Shown: positions 58,117 through 64,000 of the stretch, piece by piece | Numbering within the stretch: the first letter of the stretch is position 1 | How the letters are laid out: every line of letters begins with the position of its first letter | From: Diplosphaera chodatii | Lineage: Eukaryota > Chlorophyta > Trebouxiophyceae > Prasiolales > Stichococcaceae | DNA length: 64,000 bases | Assembly: GCA_032358165.1 (NCBI GenBank) | Contig: JAALGY010000023.1 | Span: 186,001-250,000, forward strand | Reading direction: 5' to 3' | Made by a program: the position numbers and the translations under genes | The notes under the pieces: generated by a model | The model's database searches: none | What the model was told of the DNA's origin: nothing | The model's input: only the letters and a program-made list of their open reading frames with translations

Positions 58117-61100
58117 TCAGTCCGGCAGCGCTGCGCCGTTGTCGGAGCTGGTGTCTGAGCACAGATCGATGACGCCGTCAGCATTGCCACCTGACTTGGA
58201 GCCGGCAGCAGCGGCTGCAGCACCAATTGCGGCTGCTGCCGCGCCGCTGGGCCCGCCGCCGCCGCCGCTGACGGCATCCCCCGCACCGTCCCGGTCGCCA
58301 CTGTCGGTGTCGTCGGTGTCATCACTGCTGTGCTGACATTCGACATCAGACCAATTTCTCTTCTGATATTCACCGTCGTACCAACCAATAGGATCGCTGT
58401 CGTCTACGGAGTACCGCCCGTCAGTGCGACCGCTGCTGCCACCATCGCTGCTACCGGCGGCCTGCCCGCTGGGACCAGCTGCCGCGTCTGCTGCACGCCC
58501 AGAGCCGCCTGCGGGCGTCGCTGCTGTTCCGTCTGCTGCTGCGCCGCTGCCATCACTGCCGCTCCTGTAACCGCCGCTGCGGACGTCGCTGCTGCGGCGG
58601 GCCTGCACCATGAGGTCAGCCAGTGCGCCTGCTCTTCTGCCTGCAGCATCCGCGGTGCCCTGGGCGCCGTCTGCAAGCGCTGCTGCTGCGCCGGCGACGC
58701 CGTGTGCTGCGTCGTCGCCGTCGTTGCCGCCATTCCTGGCAGCTACATCGTCTAGGTCCATGATGGACTCCAGCAGTCGCTGCAGGTCTTCAGGGCGTAG
58801 CGCCTGCACGGGTGGAAGCGCTACATCCTCACGCCAACATACCAAGGGGACACGACGCCGCTCGTGACTGTACTTGGTCGCCATTTTGGTGCACCCACCT
58901 AGAAGGCGGTCAGGGTGACATGCGTGTATGTATGCAGAAAGGCCAGCTGGCCCATGCCATCTCTTGAAGCCTACTGGAAATAGTACATGACTGCCCGCCC
59001 ACCAGTTACAGTCCTGTTCTGAAAGTGTTACTGCATCCGGCTGGGACCATGTTTCCAACCTGAGGGTTGGCTGGCGGCGGCGGCAGCTCGGATGTGCTGA
59101 CAGCACCCCTGCCCTCGTCTTCCTCCGCCCCCTGCTCACCGCCGAACAGGTGCTGCCGGTCCTGCTGCATGCGCCACAGCGGCTCCTGTGCATCGGAGGT
59201 AACGAAGTCTTCGTCCAGCCCGCCTATTGCTCTTACAGCATGCACAGGATTGGGACGCGGGTCCCGTTGCATGCTGCATATATGACATCCCCATGTAATC
59301 AGAGGGAGGCTGTGGCAGCAAGCTGCTGAGGTGCTTTGTGTTCATACGCCGCTGGCAGATTCAATCAGATTTAATCATGTTCGGCTGATACAAGACTGAC
59401 AACTGAATCAAGTCTGCAAAACATATTCACCAACCTCCACAGTGTCGGCGATCAGCAGCTGGTACACGGTGACGGGCTTGATTTGGCCCACACGGTGGAC
59501 ACGAGCCACAGCCTGGAAGGCGACACAAGCTCAAGTTTGGAATGCTGGCCAATCAGCTCGCAGGCATGATGTGACGATGGCATTAACCAGCGGTGTGATC
59601 AACGCAGCATTGCTTCACGCAGTCATGGGACAAGCAGGGAGTTGAGCGCCCTTGCAAAGTCACAAACATGAGGTGTATCACCTGCTGCGGGATGGCGGGG
59701 TCGGCGGCGGGCTCCAGCAGAATGACGCGGTTCGCGGCGGTCAGCGTCAGCCCCGCCGCCGCCGTCTTGGCGGGCATCAGCATCACCGCCACCTCGGGGT
59801 CGCCGTTGAACGCCGCTATCGCCTTGGCAATGGCCTGGCAGGGTCACAGGGGGCCAGGTCACTGATGCTGATCCACCACAGCATGACCGTCATGCACGGC
59901 GTAGGGACGGCGTGTCCTCATGCGGGACTGCTCCTGTCACACTGCCGCAAGGCAGTACATGCTGCAGCCGCCACAACAGTGCAAACATGTAATGGGGTCC
60001 CAGGACAAGCAGGCTGGCAGCAATGCGCAGTTGGCACCTCCCGGTTGCCCTTCAGGTGCACTGCATTCACTCCATTGGCTGCCAAGGCCTTGGCCAGCAT
60101 CGTCAGCGCGTCGGGGAAGGCGCTGAACACGAGCCACTTGTCGCCGGGGTGGATTACACGGCCGCGCAGCACACGGCGCAGCGCCGCCTCCAGCTTCGTC
60201 ATCCAGGCGCCCCGCAGCTTCACCTGATGCGCCAGTCAATGCGCTTCACCGCTTGCTTGAGCAAAAGCATCAAGCAATGAGGCTGATTCGACCATCATTA
60301 CTTTCAACGATCACTGCGTTCAACAGCAACCTTGCGTAATGCACACTTGTTAGACCGTCACTCGAGAGGCGTGAGAAGTCAGAAAGGTGCGTACGTCCAT
60401 CATGTTGGGGTCGTCGGGGTCGGTGTCCTGCACAATGGCCCCGGGCTGCCCTGGAGCGACCCGCACCGCTGACGCCGCCCTGAAGATGCTGTCCCACCGC
60501 ACGGGCTGCTTGCACAGCGGGCAGCCGACCTTCAGGCTGGCGCGGTCCCCGGCGTGCACCGCCGCCGCATGGCTCGCAAACACCTGTGCAACGGCGACGG
60601 CAGCTGGTGTGGGGCGCAGACACAAGACGGCACAGTGGGGCGCTCAGTCTGTGAACTGTCAGCATGCCGCTGCCAAAACAGGTACCCAGTGGGTAGTGTT
60701 CCCCACGCTGGACACAGCCAAGAGTCCTTCTTGTTGCACCACACCATGGCATGTACCACAGGCATGCCGATCTACGTCAGACGGTGGCGTCAGCGCCCAC
60801 CTTGGTCGAGCAGGCGTCGCAGAAGGTGTGGCCGCAGGGGTACACGTGCAGCGTCAGCCCCGCCAGGTCCTCCAGGCAGATGGGGCACTGCCCCGCCTCC
60901 GCGGCCGCGTGCGACGCCTCCGGCTGCTGTCGCTCTGCAGCACCTGAGCCGGCGGCGGCGGCGGCGGCCGCTGCGGGCGCCGGCTGCAGCTGCATCAGGT
61001 CCCCCAGCTGCAGCGGGCGGCCCTGGGCTGAGCTCCCGAGGCCCGGGCCTGCAGCATGTGCGACGCTTGCAGCAGCGGTGCCGGCTGGAGGGTGTAGAGT

Positions 61101-63724
61101 AGGCTGCATGCCGGGTGTGTCCTGCATCGGAGCGGTCTCATCACGACTCGCTGGCGCTGATGGCGAACGGAACGCCACATGTCGCTCTGTCTTCACAAAT
61201 ACAGTGCTGGCTGCCGCTGCCACCTCAGGTAGCTGCGGCAAGCTGAGCTCCCGCTGACTGGTTGCTGCCGCCGAACTGCCCGGTCCTGCTTCCTCAGGTG
61301 AGGCTGCTGTTGGAGACTGGGGGCCAGGGGTGTCTGGCAGCTGCAGAGCCAGTGGCGATGCAGCCGCCGCCGCATCTGCAAAGCAGCAGGAACCCAGGGT
61401 GAATGCACCATCTGGATCAGCCTCTTGTGCAGCTGCATCCCTCATACTGCCATGCAACCGGGGCATGCATTCAGCGAACTCTGTGACACTTGTACAAGCA
61501 CACAGCATGGCCTGGGAGAGTCTGCACCTGCCATATTTGCGTCTGGTTGTGCAGCAGACGCGCCCTTTGGACTGTCAACTGCCCGTTCCATGGCTGCTGC
61601 AGTGTGAGCAGCCTCCGCAGGCTGCTGCTTCTGGGGCTGGGGCCGCGGTGGTGACCGCGGGTGGGCATGCTGCAGGGTGGGTGGCGAGCCGCTGGCCGCG
61701 ATGCCGTCAGCCTCATCGCGGCGTGCCTCAATGTAACGCCGCTCGCTGGCCAGCTTCCGGGCGTCCTTGTGCATGAGACCCATAGACGTTACTCACTGCA
61801 TTGCTTCAGGGTCCCTAAAGACGATGGCTTTCTATATCCTGCTGTGCATGGCACCCATGTACAGCAGCAGAGCAGCAAGTCTGCAAGAAGACCCGACACG
61901 CTGCCAAGCGCCAAGCGGGTATGCTCCTGACCTGCAGCTGTGCAGCGCACATCCGCAGGGCAATGCGGCTCACCTCTGCAGCTTTGGCGACCTCCTTGCG
62001 CAGGAACTCGGGTTTGTGGCGGGTCGCAGCCTCCTCGCTGCCACCCGCCGCCGCCAGCCGTGCCTCGGCCATCACTGCAGCCTGCATAATAGACCTAACT
62101 TTGGTGCCGATGAAAGCGTCCCATCAAATGCCAAATTCACCACACAGACTGCTACCCTTCTGCCACAGAAGGTCACCTGGGCCTCGGACCCCACCTCCAC
62201 CTGCAGCTGCGCCTAGTGCAGCCATGACGATGAGGTACCAAAAGACTGAACAGGGTTTAGTACCTGGGCCTCGGACTCGACCTCCACCTGCAGCTGCGCT
62301 CTGTGCAGCTCCCGCAGCGCCCGCAGCGCCGCCTGCCGGCTCGCATACACCGCCGCCGCTGCGCCCACCTGCGAGTTGCACCGCACTCCGTCGGTTCTTA
62401 GCCGCTCACCGTGCACAGGGCAGGTGGCAGTAGGACATGTTCACTTCTTTCCGTGCCCAACACCACAATAGCCCGCCAACACCTCACTTGGGCACTGGGC
62501 ACTGGGGCTTTGCAGCAAGATTGCAGGCCAGCCTTGGGCAGAACAGCTGCTTGAGTATCGGCAGCGAGGGTGCATGCCCGTCAGGGGCAGGAGGCAGGTG
62601 CCGATACAGACACACGCCGGTCCAGAATCAAGGGCGCGCCTGCTCTGCGGGCGTTTCGGCCGCTGAGATGGCCGCGCCGCACGTGTCTCGGAAGAAGGCA
62701 GCGGCGGTACTGGCCTGGGCCTGCGCCTGCCGCAACAGCGTGCGCTGCTGCGTCTGCACGCCCCGCAGGATCTGCAGGGTTGAAGGTGAACTTTCAGCCA
62801 CTGCAATGCTATCGACCATGAGGTTGCTGTATCCCTTTCCCCTGGCAATGCTGCCACTGCCAATCTGTCGCAGCCTGCTGCAAGTTCAGGTGCATGACCG
62901 CCCGTATTGTGCAGCAGGCTGCAGACCGTCAGCGGGCACCTGGTCCGTGATCATGGGGTCGCAGGCGGCACGGATGCGCTGCGCCAGCATGACCGACCCC
63001 TCAGGACCCCTGCAGCATAATTTGGCATTATAAGTTGTGACAAACCGGCCACCAATCAGGAGTGTTCAGTTTCTGTTGCATGCAGTCAACGCATGGGCAG
63101 TGACTGATGGCAGATAAGGGACTACTGCGGTGAGAGGACAGGTGTCTGCTGTTAAGCAGCACACCTTGGGGTATGCTCAACATGCTAGCTCACACATAAT
63201 GCCACGTGCAGGTCCGCCACCATGCAGCTCACGTGATCTTGTACTGCAGGGTCAGCTCCACCAGGTAGTCCTGCCAGCTTTTCTTGCCGGCGGGCAGCGG
63301 CGGCGGCGCGGGAGCGATGCCCTGCGGCCCCCCTGCAGCGGCGCCCGCCCAGGACTCGTCTGCGTCCTCCTGCCGGGGCCGCTCTGCCAGGGAGGCAGGA
63401 AGCATATGTTGGGAAACCGCATGCAGCACAGGGTGGCTGCAGATCCCCTGCCTGGCCGATGTGCGTTCTATGGAGCTTTGCAGGTGATGCTTCTCAGAGC
63501 AGCATACCGCGATTACAATCACAGCACGCAAGGCCTGCGATGACCTCGGCTGTGTGGGCAACATGATCTACTACTAGACAACGGGTCTGCGCACTGCTGA
63601 GCGCCGAGACAACTCGGCTGACGTCCACTGCAGCTGCGTCCAGGTGCGGCGCGTGCAGCGCGGCGTCAAGAGATCGCGCCGGCGCCTCCAGGGGCTTGTT
63701 GGCTGCTGTCACGAATTGCTCGAC
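58117..63724 (-). CDS. SHPRH: SHPRH-type SNF2 helicase / RING E3 ubiquitin ligase, C-terminal half (5' end off the window)
   Basis: SHPRH polyubiquitinates PCNA in DNA-damage tolerance. Resolved exons: 63595-63724, 63233-63383, 62940-63009, 62640-62771, 62264-62368, 61974-62081, 61528-61765, 60801-61375, 60395-60583, 60038-60223, 59682-59834, 59435-59512 (705 codons in frame). The first part is Ala/Gln-rich helix (AACDPMITDQ, QTQQRTLLRQAQAQAS). The RING finger starts CPICL, continues CGHTFCDAC and ends CPLC, split over two exons. The C-terminal helicase lobe follows: KWLVFSAFPDAL, AGLTLTAANRVILLEP, and ARVHRVGQIKPVTVYQLL. Order RING then helicase C lobe is diagnostic of SHPRH. The SNF2 N lobe must lie to the right. 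From 59,434 to 58,117 splicing is unclear: a frame near 59,240-59,070 (DEDFVTSDAQEPLW) and a Gly/Ala/Ser/Asp-rich last exon ending in VIDLCSD look coding. One intron starts with GC (CAG|GCGCGC). Confidence 0.85.
62175..62309 (-). repeat. Duplicated exon 3' end in the SHPRH-like gene
   Basis: The last 45 bases of exon 62264-62368 with its donor (62261-62309) are copied at about 62175-62222, 86 bases further along the transcript, inside the next intron. The copy keeps an intact CAG|GTGACC donor and differs at a few positions. Confidence 0.8.
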
Positions 63725-64000
63725 CTGCACGCATTGCACGAGGGTGTTGCCAGCAATGCAGCACAGCTGATGCAGGCAAACCCACAGTCCATGTCGCCGT
63801 AGCAGGCTGACATGACTTCGGTTTCGTGCACATGCAATGCAGGAAGCTGCCACCAGACTGTTGCCAGGCTGCCTGCGAGGAAGTTCAGACAGGTGCACAC
63901 TTTGACACCCTGCGAAGCCAGTTTTGTCATGCTTAGCCGCACCGCAGCTACCGTCATGTGAGGTCAAGACGTGACGTTATGCCGGTCAGATATGCAGCCA
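63725..64000 (-). other. Window edge: intron of the SHPRH-like gene
   Basis: Upstream of the exon starting at 63724 (acceptor TGCAG) the frame is not maintained and no family motif appears, so this is read as intron sequence running off the window. Confidence 0.5.

Noticed and set aside
58117..59193. Single 358-codon gene on the minus strand
   Set aside because: The part upstream of about 58,900 has no gene-like features, and the tail fits better as the last exon of the SHPRH-like gene, although its exact junction is unresolved.

Overview
This window is nuclear DNA from a green alga (Chlorophyta; I would guess a trebouxiophyte or chlorophyte, genus not identifiable by eye). The evidence is GC-rich coding sequence cut by many 100-500 base introns, donors that are mostly GTGxGx and acceptors mostly TGCAG, TGTAA polyadenylation motifs behind several stops, and a gene set typical of chlorophytes: a large type I polyketide synthase, a peptidylglycine amidating monooxygenase, a plastid SET-domain methyltransferase and an ARID-HMG protein. 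I rebuilt ten gene models from splice sites, reading-frame continuity and family motifs; every complete model sums to a whole number of codons.

Layout. 1-16,423 (+): the 3' part of a multimodular type I PKS, reading KR, ACP, ACP, then KS, DH, KR, ACP, ACP with no acyltransferase, then a Nup98-type autoproteolytic domain joined in frame. 16,821-20,483 (-): plastid-targeted Rubisco-LSMT-like SET methyltransferase. 21,570-23,082 (+): H/ACA snoRNP protein GAR1. 24,246-32,601 (-): bifunctional PAM (PHM plus PAL domains, one membrane span, long tail). 33,536-40,911 (-): CBP60-like protein with a cysteine cluster and a long Q/G/P-rich C-terminus. 43,116-45,378 (-): SYLF (Ysc84) lipid-binding protein. 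45,901-46,672 (-): small secreted Cys-rich protein of unknown function. 47,436-50,799 (-): GT21 ceramide glucosyltransferase. 51,715-57,720 (+): ARID-HMG protein with an AT-hook. 58,117 to the right edge (-): 3' half of a SHPRH-type SNF2/RING ubiquitin ligase.

These are independent housekeeping or specialised genes, not an operon. Pairs LSMT/GAR1 and GT21/ARID-HMG are divergent; PKS/LSMT, GAR1/PAM and ARID-HMG/SHPRH are convergent. The best candidates for something undescribed are the PKS-Nup98 domain fusion, the loss of two copper-ligand histidines in the PAM hydroxylase domain, an apparent excess of GC-AG introns (6 of about 129), and tandem duplications of exon ends that carry a working-looking 5' splice site in two unrelated genes. 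Weakest parts of the annotation: the C-terminal exons of the SHPRH gene, the N-terminus of the CBP60-like gene, and whether the last two exons of ARID-HMG belong to it.
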